This document shows positions 22,126-33,947 of a stretch of 64,000 bases of DNA, one piece after another. The stretch spans positions 28,099,115 through 28,163,114 of the forward strand of contig OX326959.1 of the NCBI GenBank assembly GCA_946800325.1, given 5' to 3'. The translations under genes were made by a program, and so were the position numbers. The DNA is from Luzula sylvatica (Eukaryota > Streptophyta > Magnoliopsida > Poales > Juncaceae). Numbering within the stretch: the first letter of the stretch is position 1; every line of letters starts with the position of its first letter. Under the pieces are notes generated by a model. That model worked only from the letters and a program-made list of their open reading frames with translations. It had not been told where the DNA came from and ran no database searches.

Positions 22126-24354
22126 ACTTAGATTACTTAATTATTTCTAATTAAAAAAAAATATTTGTATATATATCAGATTATTGTATTCGTATTATGT
22201 AAAATAATTCTAGCTATACATGAATAATCGTATTTTCGAGTTAGTAGCATATCTGATTTATTGGACTGGCCTGAAAATATTCAGTTTGAACTTTGAATAA
22301 TACGCGAACGTATCCCTACCGTATTATTCGCGTATCACGAATGACTAACTACGGAGGAATCATAACGACTGATCATATCAACATATTGTTGTGCATTTCT
22401 ATTTTTTATCTATCCATTTCATCTTATTATATATATATGACACATTTATTTGAAGAATTAATTATTGGCTACTAATCAAATATTGTCGTCGCGCGTCGCA
22501 TAGGCGACAATGCTTGACATGCCGTAATGAAAATTTATCTTCAAATGTAAAGGCTACATTACAGTGTTTTACTCGTCGGGCAGCTGGTGGTGATTCCCGG
22601 CGGCGATTATCGTAGCTCTAACCGGATACATTATATTTTATCAAGTCAAAGAAAAAAAATTCAAAATATGGGGTATAAATGGTGTAAAAAAACAATATAT
22701 GTGATCTTATTCCTGCCCACACTGTATAAACGTATCAAAAATTCAGGAATAAACACTGCAAATATGCAGAATTTCTGTTCACGCGCAATTATTTGTTGAA
22801 ATGTTGTTTCGTATCAACATAGAGCCAAGTTTATTTCTGAATATTTGAAATCATGATTAGGTGGTGCTTATTAACTTACTATTTGAGTAACACGTGCTTC
22901 ATCCTTAGGAAAATTCTCACTTATATTGACGTAGACCGATGATTTTTATGAGAGTAACAAACTTTTTCTTTACTATTTTGCGAAGGAAGAATTGTGTTTG
23001 ATTGATCCAAATCCAAACTAGCTGTTTGAATGTACGGTGTAGATTCAAATAAGGCCCTTACGTACATATACATGACCCAACTAATTTACAAGTAGGCCCA
23101 AACTTAATTCCAAAGCTTTATTTTAACTATAAACGATTCAATTTATTTTACTTTTTTTCAAGTAGATTTGGTATGGATCAGCTAATATTTCGCCTATTTA
23201 ATAGTAGGGACAAAATGTATTATTTAAACAATACATCATGATTAGGTAAAAGACATGAACTGTTCCCTGCGTGATACTAGATCCGATTCTGAGTTATGAG
23301 TTCATGACAAATATTAATTATCAGATTTGACACAACATATTGATATCATCATTCTTTTCATATAATATAATACATATACTTTTGTTCTATTCTTTCATTC
23401 ATTTTTTTTCTATATGATACACCTTTGCCTAAACCATGAAAGTTCTGGTTCGAGCATTTTTTTGGTCATGAAACCCTAATTGTGAAAAGAGATGAAAGGT
23501 TTAAAGGGAAACAGTAAAAACTTTCAAATGGTCTCGTGTGCACTGTGGACCATGTCAGATAATCAATCATAATCATAATAATCTCTAAAAGCGACCACTT
23601 ATTTGATTTGCCCCACATGCATGCTCTCAATGACATGTCAGAAAATCACATATACAAATATTTGAATTTGACTATACTTTCAGTTCATGGTTCTTGTTTT
23701 GTTTAACTACTTGTATAATACATTCCAATGCTTCACGAGGTCAAATTATATGGTCCCTGTTAGTTGTTAACTTGTTACTCTGTACCTGACTAATTGTGAT
23801 GGCACGGGTTCTTATAAACACTATATATTTGGTACATATCAATATAGGCTTATAATTTCTGTACCAATGGGCCTTAGACATGGATTTTCTTCATGGCCCA
23901 AAAAGTACGGGCTTACAAACAACACATCAACCCAGGATTCTAGATTTTTTTTCTTTATACGTAGCATTTTCAAAAATCCAATTTGTAAAAATAGCTTACC
24001 GGGTTTCAAATTTGCAAATGTAGTTCTTGACGAAAGGAGGATTTTAGTTGTTAATCAGTGTTTTAACACTGTTAACCATGGTTAGACGTTGAAATGAAAA
24101 ACATAATTTTATCTCTTTCGTCAAATGTTCTAACGAAAATGTATGGATGTGCTGACACCTCACCAGCTAGCTGGAATGGGCGGGGAAATGCCATAATTTG
24201 CAAGTCTTTTGAAGTCTTTCGCCAAAACAATTTTTTTGTTGGTACTTCAACAATTTGGACAATTTTAGATTGAGAATTGAAAAATTATAAAAATACCAAA
24301 GTTTTTAAGAACTATAATTTAGATATATTTACCAACCCCCTTATTTTGCACCTA

Positions 24355-26065
24355 TCTTTAAGCCTCATCATGAATCCACATCATCATCTTTATCCTTATT
24401 ATTAATCTTTAGATTGTGTGATGTGGATTCATCATATCCATTAATATTATATTTGATCATTAAAGACTTGTATTTTGTATTATTATTTTTAAGTATTAAT
24501 TTGAACCATTAGATGTAGTGATATGGTTTAATCTCAATCATTAATTTTTTGTTAGATTTTTTGAAGATCATATTTTGTGTAGTCATGTATGTGTTATTAC
24601 TTTACACTATGTTTTAAGCATTCTTAGAAAACCACAACATCATACACTAATGATGTGGCATATTATTATTGATTAGAATCATATTATACCAAGTCTAATC
24701 AATTGTTTAACATTTCACATAAGATTACATGATCAAATGCGAATGCAATGGAATATGAAAAGTTTATGTATGAAATTCTAATAATTTAATATGTAATATT
24801 ATAAAAAAATACGACATATATTATTACTATTTTGGAAATTTGATTTTATAAACCCATCAAATATATTCATTTTATTTTTCTCTTTATTTTGACATCCATA
24901 TTAGCATAGTTCATGCATACCGGTTTTCATAATTTCGATTTGTAAAGATACTATGTAAGAAAATACAATGCAAAAAAATACATATTTACATAATATATTT
25001 TTAAGAATTTTATTTGCATAATAGAATTTTTAAGTATAATTATTTATTTTAAAAAAAATTATAGCAATAAGAATCTCATATAATACGTACTAAGTAGATT
25101 ATATTTGTGTTTTTAATCAAACAAGATTACATGATAAAATGTGAATGCAATGAAATATGAAAATTTTAAATATGAAATGCTAATAATTTAATATTTAATA
25201 TTATAAAAAATACAACATCTATTAGTATTATTTTGGAAATTTAATTTTATAAACCCATCAAATATATTCATTTTTTTCTCTTTATTTTGACATCCATATT
25301 AGCATAGTTCATGCATATCTTTTTTATAATTTCAATTTGTAAAGATATTATGTAAGAAAATACAATGCAAAAAAATACATCTTTACATAATATGTTGTTA
25401 AGAATTTTGTTTGTATAATAGAATTTTTAAGTATTATTATTTATTTTTAAAAAAAATATAACAATAAGAATCTCATATAATACTAAGTAGATTATATTTG
25501 TGTTTTTAAGCAAACCATTTTTTTTGAAAACGTAATATCCCTCTAAATAACTTTTTAATGTTATAAACACCTATCAAATTGTATTGCTATTTTACAAAAT
25601 GTAGAATAAAAAATTCATATGAAATAAAATAACTGTATTTATGTTTATTATAAATTAAATTTTGATATTATTTATTAAATTACTTCCACTATTAAGTTTT
25701 ATATTATTTTACATTTTTCATTGCATTTGAATCAATAAAAAATATTACTGTATATTTCATATTGTATGAATTATTGTGAACAATGATATAATATTTGTTG
25801 TTACGTTTTTTGTAAATTTATATTATATCTTATTCTAATATATTATTATATAGTGACATTAATATAAGTATTATTATTTGATTAAAAAATTAATTTTTTT
25901 GTTATCATAATGTAAAATAATTGTAAAACATATGCATAATCATAGATAAATGAATTCAAATTTATATTACATCTTATTCTAATATTAATCATACATATAT
26001 ATAATTGTATTACAATGAAAAAACATAATTTACATGCTCGCCGCGTAGCGCGAGTATTCTCCTAG
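24355..26065 (+). mobile_element. non-autonomous Helitron, 1.7 kb
   Basis: The 3' end has the hallmark layout: a GC-rich hairpin (ctcgccgcgtagcgcgag, 26037-26054), then a short AT spacer, then CTAG followed by a target T. The proposed 5' end is TCTTTAAGCCTC directly after an A, as expected for insertion between A and T. The start includes gaatccacatcatcatc, a motif I associate with plant Helitrons. There is no Rep/helicase coding. The 3' end is firm; the 5' end is a reasoned guess. Confidence 0.7.
24721..25513 (+). repeat. tandem duplication, period about 402 bp
   Basis: The unit starting aagattacatgat(c/a)aaatg repeats at 25123 with high similarity, including tttataaacccatcaaatat and gacatccatattagcatagt. 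It lies within the Helitron. Confidence 0.9.
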
Positions 26066-26164
26066 TTGTTTGTAAATTTCAACTATCATTTCTTCACTCA
26101 AAATCGTCCACAAAATTGATAGTTTATTTTAAAATTTTATGAGTTATTTTTAATTTGTAAATAC

Positions 26165-27024
26165 CAGTGTTTTAAATTGCGGCGCAATTGCGGAAATTGC
26201 GGTGGGCAATTTAGAATCGCAATTTCGCAATAACATATAGCGAGATATTGCGTTTTCGAAAAATTGCGGGCATTGCGGCGCAATTGCGGGCAAAATTGCG
26301 CTTAAATTGCGCTAATTGCGGGTAAAATTGCGGGATAATATTCAAATCGTTATAATTTTCAAATCCTTCCACCAAATTACATGAAATTTATATCGAAATC
26401 ACTCGTCTCGACGAGAGGAACGCAGTGATGGACTTGAATTTGTGAAATTTTGTCTTTTATCCTGAATTAAACACAAAAAACACGTTAAATTAATTTCGTC
26501 GAGAATTATTTAATATACACATTATAACATAATTTTTGTGATTATTTAATACTTAGTTTTCGTGTTTTATTATCAAAATATTTGATCAAATATGTTCATA
26601 ACATATATAACTTATAAAATGTGTCATTTTCATCTATAAATGTATGAATTTCACAATTTTCATTGTATTTCATTGATGTTTCGATTTAAAATTTGAGTTA
26701 TAGTGTTTTGATATTTTTGGATGTCGACAAAAAATTCTTCAACAAAATACAAATCCAAAGATCCCGTATAATTGCCATTTTAATGAAAATTTTATGATCA
26801 ACTTTTATTTATACTGAAATGTTTCTGGACAATCAATTTTTTTATTCTTTTTAGAAGAAAATATTGCGAAAAATATATTTAAACAAACTATTATTATTAC
26901 ATAATTTAATATCGCAACGACTGTCCGCAATAAGGTTATTGCGCCGCAATTGCGCCCGCGAACGCAATCCGCTGCAAAAAAGACCCGACCGCAATGGACC
27001 GCAATATCGCAATTTAAAACATTG
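26165..27024. mobile_element. hAT-type non-autonomous element, TTGCGG family, copy 1
   Basis: The ends are cagtgttttaaattgcgg and its counterpart gcaatttaaaacattg. The perfect 8-bp TSD gtaaatac lies at 26157-26164 and 27025-27032. Both subterminal parts are built of TTGCGGCGCAATTGCGG-like motifs. The interior is AT-rich and nearly the same as in 52002-52902 (for example cttccaccaaattacatgaa and cactcgtctcgacgagagga). No coding. Confidence 0.88.
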
Positions 27025-27287
27025 GTAAATACTATAATGTTAATTTTCTTTTTGAGTTATATAAACTAGTGAAACATGAAATATAATAATCTTTTATATA
27101 TCCAAACACAAAACCAAACAGATAGTATAAAACATAAACAAATTGCATCCAAACACTTAACAAAGACGATCCAAACACAAACACAAAATGGAAGTCTACG
27201 GAAAACAAACACATCATCAACGCCGTCCCCGTCGGGGCACAACACCACATGCATGTCCACGACCAACTTCACGTATGTCCTGCTGAG

Positions 27288-28004
27288 TAGGGATGTCAAT
27301 GGGTTGGGTAATACCCGTGCCCGACGGGTATCCGACCCGGACGGGTCGGGTAATACCCGATTAATCCTACCCGCGGGTCGGGTATTACCCGATTAAAAAA
27401 TACCCGGCTCGGGTCGGGTAGGATATGGGTGAGGCCGTACCCGACCCGAACCCGATTCTTAATAACCTTTATTATATTAATATTTTTTGTATTTTTTTAA
27501 TATTTTCGTTGATTTTTTATTGGTTTTAATCCCTGTTTTCTATTGATTATTTATTGTACCATTTTTTTTATTTGTTTAGTAAATAAAATAAAATAAATAA
27601 TTTCCTAGATTTATGTTTATTTATTTTTGTTTTCACTGTTATTTTACGTTTCTATCAATTTTAGTTCTATTGTACAATTCATGTTAATTTACGGTCCATA
27701 ATTTATGTTTAAAAATATTTTGTTGTCTATTTTATGATTTTGTGATATTATTATGTTATATGAATCTATAATGTTATTTTAATTTAATAAAAATATATAT
27801 TTCGTTCGTATATTTTAATATTTTTTATATGTATAGGTGTGGGTAAAATTTTCCGTGGGTAATCCGAATACCCGCGGGTACTAAACGGGGCGGGTAAAAT
27901 TACCCGTTTAGTTGACGGGTCGGGTATGGGTATTACCCGATTAAGATGGGTAAGGGTATGGGTGAGCCTATACCCGACCCGAACCCGACCCATTGACATC
28001 CCTA
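27288..28004. mobile_element. hAT-type non-autonomous element, ACCCG family, copy 1
   Basis: The ends tagggatgtcaatgggt and cccattgacatcccta are perfect inverted repeats over the first 16 bases. The perfect 8-bp TSD is ctgctgag (27280-27287 and 28005-28012). About 130 bp inside each end is dense in ACCCGACCCG/CGGGTCGGGT and TACCCG motifs. The interior is AT-rich. It interrupts a sequence whose flanks (gtatgtcctgctgag and tgagctgcatcacacc) read like older GC-richer DNA. Confidence 0.9.
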
Positions 28005-28182
28005 CTGCTGAGTGAGCTGCATCACACCGGATAGTGTCGCGGGATACTCCTCCTCCTCATCATCGAGCTCGGCTGCTGGACCGAACACATGCTCGCCACG
28101 TCCACGACTTGAACCCGCACCGCTATCGCTCGCACCAAATGTCATCAAAACTACATGCAAAATAATAATAAATGGGTGATTC

Positions 28183-28359
28183 TATGGTAGGACCTTTTCG
28201 AAAGGGTATTTTGGGAATTAGTAATTAATTTGAAAATGTGACAATTAAATTAGTTTCTTTTTCAAGAATTGCATTAATTATTATTTAAACTAAAAGATTG
28301 AAAAATGGCCGAAATACCCTTGTTAATTTGTATAAGAATTGAGAAAATGTCCTACCATA
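28183..28359. mobile_element. short MITE, about 177 bp
   Basis: The left end tatggtaggaccttttc and the complement of the right end, tatggtaggacattttctc, are inverted repeats of about 16 bp. Further symmetry is seen in gggtattttggg versus cgaaataccc. The TSD could be TA, included in the ends. The family is not assigned. Confidence 0.5.
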
Positions 28360-29090
28360 ATAATAATAATAATTTTCTGAAAATATAATAATAGCAATTT
28401 TTATTATCTGAAATTTAAATATAATACTAAATTTAAATATAATAATATAATAATAATTTAAATATAATAATATAATAATAAATTTAAATTTAAATTTAAT
28501 AATATCATAATGAATATAATAATATAAATAATAATAAATATATTAATTAATTCAAATATTATCCTAAACCGAATTTTTGCTTAATCTAATTATTCTAATT
28601 ATAAAAATAATCAAACTAACCAAACTATTTCTAAAAACCCAAAAAAATAGATGTATATATTACACCATTTACTCTAAATCCTAAAAACCAAAAAAATTCG
28701 ATCTAAATATTACTCTAATTATTTTAATAAATCTAATTATTCTAATTACCCTAAACCAAAAAAACCCTAAAAAACAAAACAAAAAAAACCTAAAAATTAC
28801 TCTAAAAGAGTAAAGAATCTTACCAAAGAGAGGACAAACATAGTGTTCTATGTGGATCTTAGCTCCTCTAATTTATTCGTATTGTTTGATTTTTTGGAAA
28901 ATTTTGGAAGAGATGGAAGTTTTTTTCAGTTCGCGAAAAAGAAAAAAGAAGGGAGAAAGAAGATAGAAGAAGATGAAGAAGAAATGGGGTATCTGACTAG
29001 TCAATACACTCTCTTTCGTGAAATTAGGATCTGGTGAAAGAGAGTTAATGCAAAAATACGCATTCACAGACACACAGTGTATTCACGAGA
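28360..29090. other. intergenic, AAT-rich, no gene seen
   Basis: Long stretches of TAATAATA (28360-28560) and of repeated ctaattattctaat and aaaaaaccctaaa. The open frame at 28843-29037 is low-complexity Lys/Glu and is not supported. Confidence 0.5.
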
Positions 29091-29098
29091 CTCATAAG

Positions 29099-29564
29099 TT
29101 ATGTTAAGCGGAAACTTCAAAAATTCAGAAGTATCCTGAGGATACGCGTATCCGATACGGATATGAGTGCGATACGATTCGGATACGCCACGTGGCGTAT
29201 CCGAATATTTTAATATTTATTTTTTTCGGATACGGCTGGGATACTCCATTTAGGATACTTCGGCCCATTATATATTTTGGCCCATAATATTTTTAAATAA
29301 ATTATATATGATACTTCTAGATTAGTTCTAAAATATTTCTAAAACAAGTTTATGATAGTTTTATGATACTTGTATTGTTTGGTTGATATTATTTATTGTC
29401 ATAATATTTAATTTAAAAATATTATTAATTTATTAATTATATATAATATAAATATATTAAAGGAATAATTATATAGACGTATCCGTATCCGTGATTTTTT
29501 GAAATTTTTCGTATCGCCGTATCCGTATCGTATCGGATACGCTACCCGTATCCGTGCAACATAG
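29099..29564. mobile_element. hAT-type MITE, GATAC-rich family, copy 2
   Basis: The left end is ttatgttaagcggaaac. The right end ccgtatccgtgcaacatag, complemented, is ctatgttgcacggatacgg. TSD ctcataag/ctcacaag (29091-29098, 29565-29572) has one mismatch in 8. Both subterminal regions are filled with CGTATCCGATACGGATA motifs. Related to 822-1331. Confidence 0.75.
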
Positions 29565-29635
29565 CTCACAAGGGAATGCATGCATACTTTGGTAAGATTC
29601 TCTGACAAAAAATAAACTCTTTCACCAAAGGCTAA

Positions 29636-30081
29636 GGGGCTGTTTGGCAAGCGGAATTAGTAGAGTGGAATCGGGTTATAAGGTGGAGGAGTAAAAAATT
29701 CTGGAATTATTAATTCCACAGTTTGTTTGGATGTCCGAATTATAAGATGCTGGAAAATATAATTCTTTGTTTGGTTGGTCACAAAATTTTGGAATTTTGT
29801 TATTGAAAATGTAGAAATAATATTTCATTAAAATTGATAAAGAATAATAATATTATTGTAATATTAGTTTGATAAAAAAAATATTATTATAATACAACAT
29901 TATTTCAATATAAAATTATAAAAATATTATTATATAAAATTCTATTATATTGTTATATTTTATCAGTAATTATATAAATTCTGGAATTTAGTTTATTATT
30001 TTAATATAATTACTATAATATTAGTAATTATATAAAAAAATAATATAAAATATTAACTGTACTTTTATATTATATTTTGTC

Positions 30082-30150
<69 letters not shown>

Positions 30151-31466
30151 ATTATAATATATATGACTATTCTTTGATTAAAATCTTTTGCTATGACTTA
30201 TATAATAATAATATTATAATAGAATTAGTATAGATATTTATAATAATTATTAATAATATATTGTTATAATATATATTTTATATGAATGTAATAATTATAA
30301 TATTATTATTTTAGTATTATAATACAATTACTACATTATAATATTTTTATTATAATTATTATTTTAGTGTTATAATTATTATTCAGCATTATAATAATTA
30401 TAATATTATTATATGAATGTAATAATTATAATATTATTATATGAATGTAATAATTATAATATTATTATTTTAGTAACAACTATTGTATTATAATACAATT
30501 ACTACATAATAATATTATTTTTGTATTACAATTTTAGTTAATAATATATAATTTCATATCAATAATATGTATATATTTATTATAATATAATAAATATATT
30601 ATTATAATAATATATAATTTTATATTAATAATATGGATATATTTATTGTAACATAATTATTTTATCATTATAATATAAATATTACATATTATTATAACAA
30701 TATACAATATTATATTGATTATATTCTTATTATAATAATATTACTATATATTATTACAATAATTATTAATATATTTATTTTCTCATAATAGTCAATTATT
30801 ATATATTATTATTATTATATAATTTTATATTAATATTATGGATATATTATAATATAATTATTTCAGTCATTATAATATAATTATTATAACAATATACAAT
30901 ATTAATTAAGATGGATATAATTATTATAATAACATAGATATTAATTACTATGAATGTAATTGTTATAAAATAATTATATTATATATTATTACAATAATTA
31001 TTTCCCTATTAAATATCCATGTAATACATTATTGTCGTATATAATACTAATATTATAATTATAATAATTATATTCATATAATACACTATTATATTAATAC
31101 TAAATGTATTATTATATTATAATAATGTTTTATTGATATAATAATATTTTTGATAGTAATAAATATAATATATTATTGATTAAATGTTTTCCTCCATTTT
31201 GGCACTCCTCAAATTTGTGGAATCAAATTTTGCTAGAATAATGAAATTAGAAGATTCAAGAATTATATATTTCCATTTTTTTGACACCCACCAAACTAAG
31301 AATTTAACTTTGCATCATTTTAAAATTTAACTTTGCTGGCTTCTAGTATAAAATATTTTGCTGCATTAGTTAATTCCATCTCAAAAAGAGTTGCCAAACA
31401 AAGATCTCTACTTTGATGGAAAATAAAATCCCGCTCATCTCTGAAATTCCAGCTGCCAAACAGACC
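29636..31466. mobile_element. AT-rich element with GGGTCTGTTTGGCA-type ends
   Basis: The left end gggctgtttggcaagc and the complement of the right end, gggtctgtttggcagctgg, are inverted repeats in the style of PIF/Harbinger-like MITEs. A 3-bp TSD (cta on both sides) is possible. The interior is almost pure A/T with a 61-base AT microsatellite and repeated taataattataatattatta units. No coding. The interior has probably grown by slippage. Confidence 0.55.
30086..30146 (+). repeat. (AT)n microsatellite
   Basis: An uninterrupted AT run of about 60 bases. Confidence 0.95.
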
Positions 31467-32081
31467 CTAGGAGAAAAGTGTTAGATTTGCAATTAACAAA
31501 ACTAGCTAGTTATTCTTACGAATTGGGCCTTTGAAAATGCTACATTTAAAAAAAATAAAAATAAAAATCAAGATTCTAATTGTTTTGTACACCAAATTAG
31601 TTTTTTTTGTGTGTGTTGTTGTTGTCAAATATTGTCCTCATCAAATATAAAACTTGTAAGTCTAGCTCAGAACACATTTAAATCAAGGTGGTAAAGTCTC
31701 ACTATGACCCAACCAAAGAGCAATAGCCATGTTGATTGTTGAAGTCAATAATGAATTTGGTACATCCCCATTTTTTTCTCCATCTATCACAATTCATGCA
31801 TTATTCAAGTCAAAATTCATTCAAGTCAAAATTCATCACCCAATTAGCAATTAGGGTACCAAATTCTATGTACCGACAAGTAATATAATCTTATAAAAGA
31901 AACTCAATGAGCCAAATTAAGCATATTAATAAACATTCATCAAAGTCCAACTTCACTTGATCACTTGTAATCAAAACAAATTTTGCCTTGGCATAACATA
32001 TTCAAAGAAATAAACAAATAAATTTAGTTAAATATAAACCCATTTTATAATTATATTCATATATCTACCCTGATTAACCAA
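31467..32081. other. 3' flank of the CAF1 gene
   Basis: AT-rich sequence with no element ends or coding. The part nearest 32081 is presumably the 3' UTR of the minus-strand CAF1 gene. Confidence 0.5.
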
Positions 32082-32897
32082 TCAACAAACTTCTAAGCCG
32101 TAAAGAACTCCAGCGTACCGTTCGCCGCCGTCCTTCGCGAAAAACACCTCTCTCAACCTCCTAAATGCCTGCCACGTCAGCAAGCTATCTGACCCAGCCT
32201 GATGACATGTCCCCACGTCCCGTTTGACACGTAGAGTCTCGGCAACTCGATCCAATCCACCATATAAACTATCACAATATCTAATCATATGCTTCATGTC
32301 GAAAACTCTATCTCCGAAGTAAACCCTCACCAAGTTCAGAAATTCGCACATTGATCTCGGCAATCTTGTACAAGTTAACACTTTGATCAAGTACGCGAAA
32401 TCATATGCACTGTGAAACGTGACCCACGTCACGGCCGAGTCGTTACAGACTAACCCAGAAGACATGAACAATTCGGCGAACCGGCGAGAGTCGATTCCTC
32501 TAGACCGATTCATCTCGAAATCAATTCCGTGTGTTTTCAACAAATTTATCGAATCTGGCGCGTGGCGATCGACCGAAGGATCGAAATCTCGAAAATTGAA
32601 CTCCCAAACGAGAAGGGACCCAGTGTCAGACTCGGAATCCGAGAGTGTGAGACCCAATTGGATCAATTTGAGAGAATCCACATTGGATTTGAGAAGCGAG
32701 TACCGTTCTGCAGGAGAGAGGAGAAATGGGTTCTTTACCGGTCGGTGAATAACTCCGGGGAACTCTGTGTCCATGGCCGCAAATGGGTATTTATCAATCG
32801 ATTGATGTATCAACTCGAATTCAGATTCTAAATTGTCTGCCCATACTGATCGTACCTCAATTATCTGCTTGCGCTTTGCTTGATCCAACTCTGGCAT
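32082..32897 (-). CDS. CAF1: CCR4-associated factor 1 (CAF1/POP2) mRNA deadenylase
   Basis: A complete intronless frame of 271 residues, the usual size for plant CAF1. The enzyme removes poly-A tails from mRNA as the DEDDh exonuclease of the CCR4-NOT complex, in cytoplasm and nucleus. All catalytic positions are present: D43 and E45 in AMDTEFPG, D166 in [10 protein letters not shown], and H232 with D237 in [10 protein letters not shown]. The N-terminus [18 protein letters not shown] and the block [13 protein letters not shown] are typical. Plant CAF1 genes are often intronless and many are stress-induced. The divergent copies CAF1-9/10/11 look closest, but the exact orthologue is not settled. 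A TATA box lies about 110 bases before the start. The open frame is intact and likely functional. Confidence 0.96.
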   Translation of the reverse strand: MPELDQAKRKQIIEVRSVWADNLESEFELIHQSIDKYPFAAMDTEFPGVIHRPVKNPFLLSPAERYSLLKSNVDSLKLIQLGLTLSDSESDTGSLLVWEFNFRDFDPSVDRHAPDSINLLKTHGIDFEMNRSRGIDSRRFAELFMSSGLVCNDSAVTWVTFHSAYDFAYLIKVLTCTRLPRSMCEFLNLVRVYFGDRVFDMKHMIRYCDSLYGGLDRVAETLRVKRDVGTCHQAGSDSLLTWQAFRRLREVFFAKDGGERYAGVLYGLEVC

Positions 32898-33006
32898 CTT
32901 CGATCTGTATAGACCAAGAAAGGATTTATGGTTTGTTGGTTCCTTTTGATTGCTCTAATAAGCGTTAATGGTGAAGTGTGTGAGGTGTGAAGAGAGAAAT
33001 GAGGAG

Positions 33007-33015
33007 TTATATAGG
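33007..33015 (-). promoter_or_regulatory. TATA box of the CAF1 gene
   Basis: On the minus strand CCTATATAA lies 110-118 bases upstream of the CAF1 start codon, followed by a CT-rich leader with tctctcttcacacctcac. Position and sequence fit a plant core promoter. Confidence 0.6.
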
Positions 33016-33176
33016 GTGAGAATTGAGAAAGGAAGGAAGGGGGGATGAAAGAGGGTATCGATGAAGAAACGGAGAAACAAGAGATAGTCTTCGCTTCCAT
33101 TACTTTACGAAAACAATGTTTTTTCTTTCTTTATGTACCAGCCGCCCTGTGTTATGTGGTACACCGAAAATATACT

Positions 33177-33938
33177 GGGAGATTTACATATTTATCCTTT
33201 GTTAAACTTAAAATTACATATTTACCAATCTTAAAATTAAAATACATATTTATCCTTTCATAAATCTAAAATATCATATTTATCAAAAAATTAAAAATCA
33301 TCCAATTTCATCGTTAAACTTAACGGTCACCATTTAAAATTACTATTTTACCCTTTGTATATTTACCTTACTAAAAATCCAAAATATCATATTTACCCCA
33401 TAAAAATAAAAATATCATATTTACCCCCTCAATAATAAAAATGACATACGTACCCTTACTCACTCGACAAGAAGAAAATCATGCCATACAATTTAATAAT
33501 ATTTTTAGTTATGGTTATATTTTTGCTATGAAACTATATTTTTTACATTTTTGTTTTTGTCATTTGAGATTGATAGAATGATTATCTTATGAAATTTTAT
33601 TGATGTATTTTTTGCATTTATATTGTTATCTATGAGATTACATTGTTATATTATTTGGGTAAATATGATATTTTTATTTTTAAAAGGATAAATATGATAT
33701 TTTGAATTTTTAGAAGAGTAATTATGTAAAGGGTAAAATAGTAATTTTAACTGTTGACAGTTAATTTTAACGGAAAAATTGGATGATTTTTAATTTTTGG
33801 GTAAATATGGCATTTTAGATTTATGAAAGGGTAAATATGATATTTTAATTTTAAGAAGGGTAAATATGTAATTTTAAGTTTAAGAAAAGGTAAATATGTA
33901 ATTTTAAGTTTAAGAAAAGATAAATATGTAAATCCCCC
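33177..33938. mobile_element. foldback/MULE-type MITE upstream of CAF1, 762 bp
   Basis: The ends gggagatttacatatttatc and, complemented, gggggatttacatatttatc form long inverted repeats. The arms consist of repeated aaatatgtaattttaagttt units. The flanks aaatatact (33168-33176) and aaatatatt (33939-33947) give a 9-bp TSD with one mismatch, pointing to a Mutator-type origin. No coding. It lies about 160 bases upstream of the CAF1 TATA box. Confidence 0.7.
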
Positions 33939-33947
33939 AAATATATT

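Larger units (their letters stand above)
20300..24350. other. large intergenic region, no gene seen
   Basis: AT-rich. The first few hundred bases are the likely promoter of the OVATE gene. It contains a GA microsatellite, a 22-G run and a SINE, listed separately. A short GC-richer patch at 22480-22620 (gtcgcgcgtcgcataggcga and cccggcggcgatt) has no recognisable coding. All open frames are short and unconvincing. Confidence 0.5.
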
